DNA of 64,000 bases from Ophthalmolycus amberensis. Lineage: Eukaryota > Chordata > Actinopteri > Perciformes > Zoarcidae. Both the position numbers and the translations under genes were made by a program. This document shows, piece by piece, positions 1 to 9,930 of the stretch; position 1 is the stretch's first letter; each line of letters opens with the position of its first letter. The stretch covers positions 1,133,501 to 1,197,500 of the forward strand of contig JAFEUB010001804.1 in the NCBI GenBank assembly GCA_024529925.1, written 5' to 3'. The notes beneath the pieces were generated by a model. The model was not told the origin of the DNA. It worked only from the letters and a program-made list of their open reading frames with translations, and did no database searches.

Positions 1-108
1 TGAGGCTGAACGCTGAAGTCAGCGCCCTGCACACAGTGAGTTGCTTCATACGGGACATGAACTATTCACAGCTGCTGTTAAACAAAGCTGCTCTAAACTA
101 CTGAGCAG

Positions 109-624
109 AAGAAGCTGCTGTGATCGGTTCTCTATCCGCTGTAGAAGCTCTGGGACACGTTGTCGCTGTGAAGAACATCTTTGACTTCTTCCACAACAAA
201 GGTGAAGCTGCTTCATCTGATGTGAAGTGAGATTATTCAGAGAAAGACACAGATGAGTTCAGAAAGCTTCACATCAGCAGCTCAGATAACGTCTCAAACA
301 TCAACCTTTACAAACAGTGACACCAATTTATCAGATGAAAATAAGCAGTTATGACTTCATAAGCATGATGGTTCAATATTACAAAAGGTAACACTTCTGT
401 GACTGAGTCATGAATATTTGATGTCTCAATGATTCTGTAAATATGTGTCTTTGTTCTGATTGAAACATTTGTGGTGAATAGATTTAGTTTTCTCTTTGAT
501 GTGTTTGTTTTCTTTTGGTCTCTTCAGGTTTATGGATAAATATTTCACTGGATCAAGAAGTGGTGCCACCACACTCTCCTCCATGAACTGTGACCTCACC
601 ACTTCTTCATCGTTCATGTCATGA
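109..624 (+). CDS. Last two coding exons of an unidentified gene (partial)
   Basis: Two coding segments fit together by splicing. Exon A (109-226) reads EEAAVIGSLSAVEALGHVVA and onward for about 40 codons, and meets a GTGAGA donor at 227. Exon B (528-624) follows a strong pyrimidine tract ending TCTTCAG. It reads FMDKYFTGSRSG and onward for 31 codons to a TGA at 622-624. The junction AA|G restores a lysine codon and the frame, which is unlikely by chance. Exon A may begin after the AG at 107-108; the same frame has a TGA at 102-104. Bases 3-101 also read openly in this frame (RLNAEVSALHTVSCF and onward), so either an unseen intron ends near 108 or a stop interrupts the frame. A GTGAGT donor at 36 would give a 73-bp intron, but its phase does not match exon A. 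I do not recognise the protein. The tail is rich in Ser and Thr with no membrane segment. The gene enters from the left edge and reads away from fzd8's far end. Confidence 0.5.
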
Positions 625-928
625 AGTCATTGAATCTAGCTGTAGATGCTCATCGATCGGAACACAAAGAAAACACATTTGAAAACTAGGAGCGAACATC
701 AGTGGTGACGTTAAATGATTTTGGATCGTTTGGTTTCAACTTAACAAAATGTAATTTCCTCTGATGAGATGTTCTTCAATCAAACGAGGAAGATTATTGT
801 TGGAGATCTTCAGAACAATGAAAGCATCACAGCACTCTGCACACACAAAGACGTGTTCATCTCAAACAAATCCTCCATATTTACACTTTAATGCTTCTGC
901 TGTTGGGTTTCTGGTTCAATCAATGTTG

Positions 929-959
<31 letters not shown>

Positions 960-1645
960 TGGTAGGGTCTGGTGATATGAAGACATAAAGCTTGAGATCA
1001 GAGATCTTTGTCAACCAGTCGAGTTTCTTCTCTTTTCATACTGAGGAAGTCGTTCTCTGCTTCTCTGCTTGGGTTCCATCACTGGGGGAAACGCTGCAAA
1101 TCAACCAGCAGCATCCAGAAACACGCTGCGGGAACTGGACGCCCGGAGTCTCCCGTAGGTGTCGGTGTGATGGTTTCCTATCTGTGTCTCTGCTGCTGGT
1201 AAACTGGACTCCAGCTCTCTCCCAGTGTGGACTGGGATTGACTCCAGTCCCCCTCCACTCTCAGCAGGACGACACACCTTTATTTTACACTTGTGTAAAT
1301 AGTTTGTTTGTATATTTCCTTGTTTTCTAGCAGCAGGTCAAAGTAAAGAATCATTTATGTCTCTGCGTGTTTTCTTCAATAATCAAGAGGATGTTTATTG
1401 TTTCATCTCATGCTTTGATCTGATTTGAAACATTATTTTATGTAAATGAAGGCTTCTAGTTTCTAAAGGGCAGTGAGATGTTTGAAGCTTCTCAGCTGAT
1501 AGAAATCTTCTTCAATATATTTCCTGATAGTATTTAGGGACGAGGAAGGCTGTTGGCTTTACAATGAATGCTAATGAAGCGGCTCTATTTCATTCCTTTC
1601 TACTTTTGTTTTGCTTTTCAATAAAGTGCCCAAAACTCCAAATGT
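625..1645 (+). other. Probable 3' UTR of the left-edge gene
   Basis: This stretch lies between the TGA at 622-624 and a well-formed poly(A) signal at 1620-1625. The short open frames inside it have no recognisable content and overlap one another. A 28-bp (AC)n run sits at 932-959. The boundaries are inferred from the exon model and the poly(A) signal, without transcript evidence. Confidence 0.4.
1620..1625 (+). promoter_or_regulatory. Poly(A) signal AATAAA of the left-edge gene
   Basis: A canonical AATAAA is followed within about 20-30 bases by a GT-rich stretch (TGTCTGTCGTCTCTGTG), the expected downstream element. Position and strand agree with the two-exon gene ending at 624. Confidence 0.45.
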
Positions 1646-1819
1646 CTGTCGTCTCTGTGATTCAGCAGATATGCTTATGCTTATTAACACCACATATTCT
1701 TTGTGACTAAACCTTTTAAAAGCAGAAGCGCACACAGGTATGACACTAATAAAGTTCCTCATCTAGCATGCATATAACCTGATGTATGATGCTGAAATAA
1801 GGACTTTGTGTGTTTGTAG

Positions 1820-2123
1820 TGTGACGACCCCTCCCATCCACTAGGGGTCTGTGTCCTGTTTGCTGCCCACTCTGTCTTTCAGGATGTTGATCGGCAGCTC
1901 ACGAGCCCCACCTGAGCCTGCTGGAAATAGCAGCTATAAAGATGCACCACCTGAACATGGCGGTGTGCCTCACCTCCTCCTCACGGCAGCGGCTTCATTT
2001 GATTCATTCTTTGGTTGTTTGGTTAGTTAGTTTGGTTGTTTGTTCATCAAATAATGTCTATTTATTACTTTTATCACTCGTCTTGTTTCTCTTATGTTGC
2101 AGCCTTTGAGCCAGGTCGTAACA
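1820..2123 (+). mobile_element. Solo LTR of a Ty3/gypsy-like or retrovirus-like element
   Basis: The block begins TGTGACGACC and ends GGTCGTAACA, giving near-perfect inverted ends with the usual TG...CA termini. It is flanked by a direct GTAG duplication (1816-1819 and 2124-2127), the 4-bp target-site duplication left by retroelement integrases. A TATA-like CTATAAAG lies at 1934-1941. No gag, pol or env reading exists on either side, so recombination between two LTRs probably removed the internal part. The length of 304 bp is normal for a short LTR. The superfamily is inferred only from the duplication size and terminal bases. Orientation is inferred from the TATA box. Confidence 0.6.
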
Positions 2124-2486
2124 GTAGACATTGAGCAGTAATGTGTAATATCACTTTTATTCTTGTTTCCTGTTCAGTAAGACTTAAATGTCTCTTTTAA
2201 GATCCACACATCTAATAACTGTTTTTATGTAGCAGCCCTATGAATATTATATTCACTGTTCTCATAGAGCACTGATGAACGTGACCCCCACCTGTAGATG
2301 TTAGATGATGAAGAGGGAAAGGTAGGGGAACCAAATTTGTGATTTTGGGCTATTCAGAATAATTTAAATGATTCATTTTGTATTTTTATCATTATGTTTC
2401 GTGAGCAGGGAGGGGATTGCTGGGGAAGTGGGGTTAAGAGGGAATAAAGGGAGGGATCGTACCAAAATAAAGATAATAATAATAAT

Positions 2487-2675
2487 AACCAGGGGCACGA
2501 AAAAAAATAAAAATACTTAGAAATATATTGGAAAAAGTAAATTCATCCAGGCTGTATGTGGTGAGTTCAGGATGATTTGGAGGCTCTGGCGCAGGCCAGA
2601 GAGGGTGCCTGGCTCCCTCCATCCTTCTGGTAGTCATTATGAATACCAGGGCCACGAGAAAACACTTAGAAACAT
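2487..2675. repeat. Imperfect internal duplication about 150 bp apart
   Basis: ACCAGGGGCACGA followed by an A-rich tract and ACTTAGAAATAT (from 2487) recurs as ACCAGGGCCACGAGAAAAC and ACTTAGAAACAT (from 2644). The sequence between is unique GC-rich DNA. This may be an old local duplication or two parts of one decayed mobile element. I cannot name the family. Confidence 0.3.
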
Positions 2676-3054
2676 TTAAAAAATAAATTCTCTCTCTCTC
2701 TGTTACACAGAAGCCATTAATTGAGAGGAAAACCAACTTTCTGCTCCATAGAGACCAATGTTAAATTTTGCTTCAAAAAGAATCTTCCACAGAACACGGT
2801 AGCCCATTTCTAGATCGCCAGTTAAGCCACATTTTTTACACTACAGACACAATTTTTACAGGATCTGTTCTTCAACTCATCCTTCCTCACACTTATTAAT
2901 ATCGGCGCAATAGGAGCTACGGTTATGGGAGTTTTGATGATTTGTTTGAGAGGTGTTTCCCTGTTTTATCTCCATGAAATGGCTTCAGGCACACATGTGT
3001 TTGCGATTGAGCCAATTAGTGATGTTGATAAACACACAAACTCACAGACACACA

Positions 3055-3101
3055 TTCTCTCTCTCTCTCTCTCGCTCTCTCGCTCTCGCTCTCGCTCTCT
3101 C
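3055..3101. repeat. CT-rich simple repeat with CGCT interruptions
   Basis: A run of (CT)n is interrupted by CGCT units. A C run and a short (CA)n follow at 3139-3166. Confidence 0.85.
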
Positions 3102-4950
3102 ATACAGTCATTCAGGTCTTAAGAGACTTTTAGAGGACCCCCCCCACACACACACCCCATTTCAAAATAAAAGCCCCAAAGAGTGAATTGTAATTGAAAT
3201 GCTTGTGATGACGCCAGGCATTTAATAACCTCTGTTTATGTGTGTCAGACATTATGATTATGTCTCCTCTTTTTCTAGTTGGATCTGATATTAAATCACT
3301 TTCTGGTATTCCTTTCTTCTTTTTTTCGATTGTAGAAGATAGTTCAAAATCAGGCAATATTTTACAAATGATGGTGAATGTTACTCATTGACTGAATCAA
3401 CCGGAGTTTTGGTGGTTGAAACCCTCTTTTGCTGAAGAACACGTTCAAGTGTTGGCCCTTGAATGACCCTCACAGGTTATCTTTGCCTGCATTTATCATG
3501 GAACCTGAGGATAGTGCTGCTTGTACCGCCCTCTAGTGGTCAAAGGTAAATATTGCGTTATACAAAGAACCTATGGAGAGAAATGAAAAGTTACCTTCTC
3601 AGTGTGAGACTATCAATCATTTCATTTCCCCATACCACACCAAATAGTATGGAAGACCATTTATGCAGCCAAAAAAAAAAAGAAGGGAATTAAAAAAATA
3701 AGATCCACCCCCCGAAAAAAAATAAAAAGATTAGTATTTTATTATTATTATTATTATTATTTTTTTTTTCTTCTGCCAGCAATAAAAAAAAAGTTCCAGT
3801 TGCTGTTTATTGAAGGGTTGAAATCTGCCGTGCGTGTACCGCGGAGGAAGCTGAAGGCCTTGTGTGTGCCATTTTTAAACAGGTTTAATTAATTTTTACA
3901 GCCCTTATGCGATCATCAACCCTCAAACGAGCACATTGAATCACATACACTCTATTTTATGCTGTTCCATCAAAAGGGCACTTCAACTTATTATGGCATT
4001 TTGATAAAGATGGATAATTCAGGAGAGACAGATTGGAATAAAATGGTCAAAGTTCAAGCAGAAGAGGTGGAGAACCTACGCTTCCCAAAATCAATAGCAT
4101 TGTGCTCTTCAACCTGACCTCCCAGCAAAGGGTTTTCTCGCTGACTCTGGGTCATTTCCTCAGATTTAAGAACGATCCTTCAAGAGCCACAGGACACAGA
4201 ACACAGTCTGCAGTGCTGCTTGTGTAAAATGTACATCTTTAAGTCTGGAAACATTCAATAGATATGTTCCAAACTATTCAGTTCATAAGAATATTGCAGC
4301 AAGTATCATGCTAAGCTAATGTTCCTAATGTTCAGCCTGTACTACTAAAGCCGCTATGATCAATATTTTTCCATCAACACGACTACTTGGGTTGGCTCGC
4401 GGTGATGAGCCTCCTCTCAGCTCTACAGAGCTTTATGGCCTTTTATTTGATGACAGTACGTCTTTAAACTGTTTGTTTGGTTTAACAGCCCACTATTAAA
4501 ATGTACCGTTGACGTTGACGTCATCTGTCCGTCACGAGGCCCGCCGAGTGTTGAAGAAGAAAAGTTTGTTTTAGACTGCATTGTTTAATCAGCCGTGACG
4601 TGTCAATAGCTGTTATTGAAAGCAAAACGCTTCCCACCCAGATGTGTATACGCTCTGTAAATGACAGCATGTGACCTTTAGACATCCCATGGAAAGCATC
4701 TTAACATGATTTATTCCAAACCAATCAGAGTCAGACAGATAATTAGATCATGAGACAAAGATGGCATTCAGAAGCATCCCAACCAACGGAGAAGAAGACG
4801 GCGTCTCGGAATTTCACCCAATCGGATCCCTCGCTCTTCCTGAAGGCCGACGCCTTGTTTATGTTAGAGGGAGATGGAGCAGGCATGACCTCTCAACCCA
4901 TTTCCTCTGTGGATTTTTTTTGTGCTTGAGGGAACATGCCCGACCCCCTG

Positions 4951-4951
<1 letters not shown>

Positions 4952-4992
<41 letters not shown>
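4952..4992. repeat. (CA)n microsatellite
   Basis: About 20 uninterrupted CA units. The open frame through it encodes only a His-Thr run and is not a gene. Confidence 0.95.
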
Positions 4993-4994
<2 letters not shown>

Positions 4995-5103
4995 AGAGGA
5001 AGCTAACTTGTCTCATGGTTAACAAGCAGAAGCAGAGCAATTTGTTTTTATTGGACAGAGGAACAGGAGCTGCTGTCTCTTAATTTGAGTGATATAATTA
5101 TCT

Positions 5104-5136
<33 letters not shown>
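5104..5136. repeat. 33-base poly(G) run
   Basis: Thirty-three consecutive G bases on the + strand. Such a run can form a G-quadruplex and is prone to length error in sequencing. Confidence 0.95.
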
Positions 5137-5138
<2 letters not shown>

Positions 5139-6039
5139 ACAACATTAGACAACTCGAGCTCTGTAGGATGTAACTGGTTGGTTAAATTCAGTATATTCTA
5201 TTCTACAGCAATCACTTGGGTATACAGTAACAATTTGATCAGGTCATTTAGTGTCAAAGTCAGATTTCCACTTGTTTCATTGTACGGATGCTGAAGTCAG
5301 GAAGTTCAACTGGAAGTTAACTTCACTGGTAACAACGTCACAGACGCATGTTACAGCACTGCACGCACTTTCATGGTGATCCTTTTCCCTGAATATAAAA
5401 TCTTATATATAAACAATATATAAGATATCTAAAATATTCAAATTATTGAATACATTAGTGCAGCCATAAAAAAACTAGAATGAAGTCACGGATTCAAAGA
5501 CAAAACACGAAGCTCTGACTAATAGTGTTGGAATGAGCAGAAGGAAAGAGTGTTGAAAGAGATTTCAAAAATAAATTCAGATAAATTGGTTGAATCTAAA
5601 GTGGAGAATGTGAGTCAGTTGTGAGGTTATGAACAAAATATCAGAGACGAGGGACATTGGTCACTCCTGTTGGTTGAAACTGAGTGTTTCTTTTGAGATT
5701 CAATGCGACTTTAACTAACTTGTTGGATGTGTATTCAGTTGTTGGATTCATGATTTATGTGCCTTGCTTGTTGGCTGTCCTTTCACCACAAGGTGGCGGC
5801 ATAACTACAGCTCAATCCATCTCTCTTCACCTTAACGAAGGTTCAGAATCTTCTCCAGAGTTTGGAACACATTGAGTTATGTTGAGTGCATCGCCCCGTC
5901 ATGACATATTAATCTTGACACATTGGAAGACATGCGGCATGTTCTCTAATAGACCTTTTTTTCTTCTTCCCTGAACCAAAATGTAGTGATGACACTGACA
6001 GTTAAAAGAGTCCCAAACTGTCACACGATAATTGGACCA

Positions 6040-6180
6040 CACACTGCCCGGCCGTAATTACCTTTACGCACGACATTGAGCACGACGTCTCAGCCCGCAG
6101 TACCATGTCTGTCCCTCCTCACTGACGCCTTAATTATAAGCCTGAGGCATCTCTACATTGTAAAGAATCCTTAGTTAAAG
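6040..6180. promoter_or_regulatory. Candidate conserved regulatory block downstream of fzd8
   Basis: The stretch has two TAATTA homeodomain-type cores (6055-6060 and 6131-6136) in a non-repetitive, moderately GC-balanced context. The regulatory role is inferred from base composition and motif spacing only. Confidence 0.2.
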
Positions 6181-6626
6181 TAACCTGAACGGTCCACTTG
6201 TACGTTTACAATAAGCATGCATTGCCATGTTTGAAGCAGACATTTGTGTTGAAATTTCAATTATTTGCTTGGGCGAACTGTAACTCTTTCTGCTTAAGTC
6301 TCTTAAAATGATTGTAACAAGCTGATTAACACGGGAAAAAACACATATGAGCTGTTCTTCAGCTAGAACTGCCCACCTGTTCAAAAAAGGAAGACTTACA
6401 GACTTGAATTCTTCACTCAAAATGTGATGAGGATAAACGTGACACATTAAGCCTGGATCAGGGGTTTAACCGACAGACGTCAGGAGTTCATAAAGACTAA
6501 AGCGCAGGGGGCATAAACTGAGAGGACCAGCTGTAGTGCCCCTATTGACATGCCGATGTTGTTCCCTGCCTCTCACAGCACGTGTATCTGCAACACCGAG
6601 GAGGTTTGATAAAGCTGTCATATCCC

Positions 6627-6647
6627 ACGTTGCCCCAAAGGCAACGT
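6627..6647. other. Short perfect inverted repeat
   Basis: ACGTTGCC and GGCAACGT are separated by 5 bases (CCAAA). The 8-bp arms are perfect. The spacing differs from both an RFX X-box and a standard NFI site, so no factor is assigned. Confidence 0.4.
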
Positions 6648-6829
6648 TTAGTTAAACGTAAAATAATCTATGAATGCCATACTCGGCCTTTACGCACAAA
6701 TATATTAAGATTGAATCAGCTTGTGCATCAGACCACACTTAAAAAAATCATGCACAACAGACTTTAAACATCTTATTGTCCAAACTCACAACAATTCTTG
6801 GCGAGAATGACCAGGACGCACGAGGACAA

Positions 6830-7664
6830 ATTTCAATAAGTTTGTTTTATTCTCAAAATAAAATTTTCTATCAAAGTGGAAATTATACATATTTACAATC
6901 TCGTAAATTTTTCATATACAAATGTACAATATATGTACACCAATAATTATATAAATACACTTTACGCGCTAATGCAACCCGTATGAGACAGTATTAAGGC
7001 ATTGATTAATAATGTTCGTGTAAATCCATCTTGCAGACAAAAAAAAAGCATCCCAGCGATGACCTCATTTCACGCAGAGCAGTCCCATTGTGACTCTTAT
7101 ATGTTTAAGACACTGCGGTTCTTTACAGTAAGGAGAAGAGGAGCCTCATATACCATGTAACCTATCGACGAGGGGGATCTTGTCAGCTGCGCGCATTCAA
7201 TTAAGCCCAGATAAGCCTCTGCATTCTTCCTGCAAAGGTACATTGTTCCGCTGCTGACAGTCTCATTATTTAAAGAGAAGCCATTAGGCGCTCATTAATG
7301 TGCTAATTACAACACGCTGATGGACAATCCCGACACAATTAGTCCCCCCCCCCCCCCCCATTCAAACCCATGGATCGTCATTTGGATAAGGCAAGGAAGT
7401 GCTTTCCTTAAATCCAAACTGATCTTATAACTTTTAGAAGCAGAATGAAGCATAAATGACCACAATTGTTTAAAAAAAAGTTCACATTAGGGGAGTGCTC
7501 GTGACCAAAGTTGTATCTCAGCTGGCTTTGAATAATTTACCAAATAAAACGTCATTTTTACGCCACTTTGTCCCCCAAGAGAGCTGATATGCGCTGGTTT
7601 TTAAGTCTTTAGTGTCAAATAACATAAGATGCATTTAAGCGGATGACCCCCCCCCCCCCCCAGT
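6830..7664 (-). other. Probable fzd8 3' UTR
   Basis: The stretch runs from the fzd8 stop to just past a minus-strand AATAAA at 6851-6846, with GT-rich sequence beyond it. It contains two long G tracts in mRNA sense (15 at 7661-7647, starting four bases after the stop codon, and 16 at 7359-7344). It also contains a TGTAAATA at 6897-6890, which matches the Pumilio recognition element. Around 7255-7325 lie TTAAT/TAATTA-type sites that could equally belong to an enhancer. The UTR end is inferred. Confidence 0.5.
6846..6851 (-). promoter_or_regulatory. Poly(A) signal AATAAA for fzd8
   Basis: The + strand reads TTTATT, so the minus strand has AATAAA about 815 bases after the fzd8 stop. Downstream on the minus strand is TTGTCCTCGTGCGT, which is GT-rich. 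It is the best-placed signal I see. Confidence 0.4.
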
Positions 7665-9411
7665 TCAAACCCGGGACAGTGGCATCTGTTTGGGGCAGGA
7701 GACAGAGCTGGCTGTCCCGGACCTCCAAGTCAGCCCCGTGCTCACGTCACTGTACATGGAGCCCGCGGAGGCTTTACTGCCCCAGCAGCAGCGCGTGCAA
7801 AAAGTCCTCCAGGAGTCCAGGGTTTTCCCGGACCAGATCCAGGCCCCCGACGTGATGCCTACCAGGAGACACATGAAGTATTTCAGCATGAACACGGCGT
7901 AGTCCGGCCTTTGCCTGCTCGGGTCCGTCATGCACGTGCAGTTGTGCGTAATTTCCCACGTCTGTCTGTTATGCTGCTCGTAAAAGTAACACGCCACTAT
8001 GACGGTGGCCGGGACGGTGTACAGAACCGTGAAAACCCCTATCCGGATCATCAGCCTCTCCAGTTTGTCAGTCTTGGTGCCCCCTTGCTTGATTACACTC
8101 CTGATCCTGAACAGGGAGACGAACCCGGCCAGCAGAAACATGGTGCCGATGAACAGGTAGATAACCAGCGGTGCCAACACAAAACCTCGCAGGTTATCCA
8201 AATTCTGGTTGCCCACGTAGCAGATCCCAGCCACGGAGTCCCCGTCCACGGAGCTCAAAGCCAGAACTGCTATGGACTTCATGCTGGGGATGAGCCAGGC
8301 GGCCAAATGAAAGTACTGTGCGTAACTGGCGATGGCCTCGTTCCCCCACTTCATGCCGGCGGCGAGAAACCAAGTGAGGGACAGTATCACCCACCAGATC
8401 GAGCTGGCCATGCCGAAGAAGTAAATGAGCAGGAACACGATGGTGCAGAGCGCAGGACCCGTGGTCTCGTAGTGGATGTGCTCCGCGCCGTTTTCCCGGT
8501 TGCACGCCACTTCCTCGTGCCCGGCGATCAGCCTGACGATGTATCCAATGGACACGAACATGTAGCAGGCGGAGAGGAAGATGATGGGCCGCTCTGGGTA
8601 CTTGAACCTCTCCATGTCGATTAGAAAGGTCGCCACGGTTGCGAAGGTGGAGATGAAACACAGGACGGACCACAGGCCGATCCAGAAGGCGGTGAAAGTC
8701 CTCTCCTCCTGGGTGAAGTAGGGGTTGTGGCACGGCATAGCGCAGTTCACGATCTGTCCTGTCTTGACGCGGTTGTGCAGTGGGTGACCGTCGCCGGTCA
8801 CCGGCACCATGGGCGCGCGGCAGAAGCATCCCGGCTCACACGGGGACGCCGCCGGTTTGTGCTTCCCGGGGATGCCGCGACCGTAGCCGCTCTTCTTCCT
8901 GGGGTTGTACGGCTTCAGGGGTCGGTTGGTCGGCTTCGCCAACACGGGGGAAGCCGTGGTGGTCTGGCTCCGGTTGTAGTCCATGCACAGCATGTCATGG
9001 TTGCCTTGCTCGGGCAGCAGGTTGCACCTCATCCGGTCCGGCCACGGGAACCCGTACTGCCTCATGAGCGGAGCGCAGCCAGCTTTGGCCCGCTCACACA
9101 CGCTCCTGCATGGTGGCAGCGGCTTCTTGTAGTCTTCCAGGCAGATCGGCGTGTACATGCTGCAGAGGAAGAAGCGCAAGTCCGGGGAGCACTTGATCTC
9201 CACCAGCGGCCAAAACTGGTGCACCTCCAGGCCGGCTTCGTCCTGCGTGTCGTGGTTGAACTGGTTGGGCATGTAGGTGTAGTTGTAGCCGATCCCCTTG
9301 CACAGAGGCACGGAGATCTCCTGGCACTGGAGTTCCTTGGCCGCCATGCAGCCCGTGCCGTGCAGGACGAGGGCCACCGAGCGCGCACCATCCCGGGATG
9401 CTCCTCTCCAT
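7665..9411 (-). CDS. fzd8: Frizzled-8 Wnt receptor, single exon; frame broken by one extra base in the signal peptide
   Basis: This gene encodes a seven-pass plasma-membrane receptor that binds Wnt through an extracellular cysteine-rich domain and signals through Dishevelled. The open frame runs from a TTG at 9446 (593 codons), but no in-frame ATG precedes the cysteine-rich domain and an upstream TAA lies at 9470-9468. The ATG at 9411 has a strong start context (G at -3 and +4). It opens MERSIPGWCAL in another frame, and dropping one G at 9378/9377 continues it as VALVLHGTGCMAAKEL, a normal signal peptide, giving about 581 residues. Numbered in the 593-codon frame: the cysteine-rich domain is 41-157 with GIGYNYTYMP at 51-60; seven membrane helices span about 253-540; KTLDSW at 541-546 is the Dishevelled-binding KTxxxW motif; the end PLSRV fits a PDZ ligand. 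The C-terminal block (SMYSDVSTGLTWRSG, then KQMPLSRV) points to FZD8 over FZD5. I cannot tell fzd8a from fzd8b. Confidence 0.95.
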
Positions 9412-9491
9412 CGCTGTTTCCCGTGCGCGTTTTCCGTCCTCGACAAAAGTGCCAGCGAACTTGCTTTTTAGCAAGTCGGCTGCGAGTGCGA

Positions 9492-9518
9492 TTAATCCAG
9501 GGATGCTGCAGAAGTCAT
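9492..9518 (-). CDS. Short upstream ORF in the fzd8 5' leader
   Basis: ATG at 9518 opens an eight-codon frame (MTSAASLD) ending in TAA at 9494-9492. It ends about 80 bases before the fzd8 ATG at 9411. If transcription starts below the TATA box near 9690, this uORF lies in the leader and could lower fzd8 translation. A peptide function is not implied. Confidence 0.4.
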   Translation of the reverse strand: MTSAASLD

Positions 9519-9688
9519 GCTAGAGACAGCAGCGATAGTTTGTGATGGTCTGCAGCGTCTGGAATATCCAAAAACAAGCGCTTTACTTTCACACAGTCTG
9601 GGACACCGCCAGTCTCCTCTCTCTCTCTTTGTCTCGGTGTTGCACAGTGGCTGTCTTTGCGTGCTCTGCCGCTGGTGGGTGCGTTGGG

Positions 9689-9696
9689 TTTTATAC
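9689..9696 (-). promoter_or_regulatory. TATA box of the fzd8 promoter
   Basis: The minus strand reads GTATAAAA, flanked by GC-rich sequence with GGGAGGAGC-type stretches nearby. A start site about 25-30 bases downstream (near 9660) would give a 5' leader of roughly 250 bases. Inferred from sequence only. Confidence 0.45.
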
Positions 9697-9829
9697 GGGA
9701 GGAGCGAGGACACTCCCCCAGCATGGCAGGGAGGGGGGAGAAGGGGGGAGAACAAGTCAATCAAGCGCTCCTTCTATTTGTTTAAAATGTTCACCCTGGA
9801 GGAAGGGTTATAATCACTTTGTCTTTGTT

Positions 9830-9830
9830 A

Positions 9831-9863
<33 letters not shown>

Positions 9864-9872
9864 CACGCACAC

Positions 9873-9928
<56 letters not shown>
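9830..9928. repeat. (AC)n microsatellite upstream of fzd8
   Basis: About 99 bp of AC units with three GC interruptions, roughly 130 bp upstream of the fzd8 TATA box. Confidence 0.95.

Positions 9929-9930
<2 letters not shown>

Larger units (their letters stand above)
2124..6829. other. Intergenic stretch between the solo LTR and the fzd8 3' end
   Basis: No coding region can be supported here. The stretch contains the internal duplication near 2.5-2.7 kb, a CT-rich run (3055-3101), an ATT run (3741-3759), a (CA)n array (4952-4992), a 33-base G run (5104-5136), and an AT-rich block with two TAATTA sites near 6.05-6.14 kb that could be regulatory. The short open frames are scattered and unrelated to each other. 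Confidence 0.6.

Noticed and set aside
102..104. In-frame TGA read as selenocysteine
   Set aside because: No SECIS-like element was recognised downstream and the protein is unidentified; a hidden intron, mutation or error is simpler.
6627..6647. Hairpin ACGTTGCC-GGCAACGT as an RFX X-box
   Set aside because: The half-sites are separated by 5 bases; an X-box has 2-3, and NFI half-sites differ.
7911..9545. Long plus-strand open frames of 237 and 272 codons opposite fzd8
   Set aside because: They are antisense shadows of the GC-rich fzd8 exon; they have no family motifs and the strong Frizzled reading is on the other strand.
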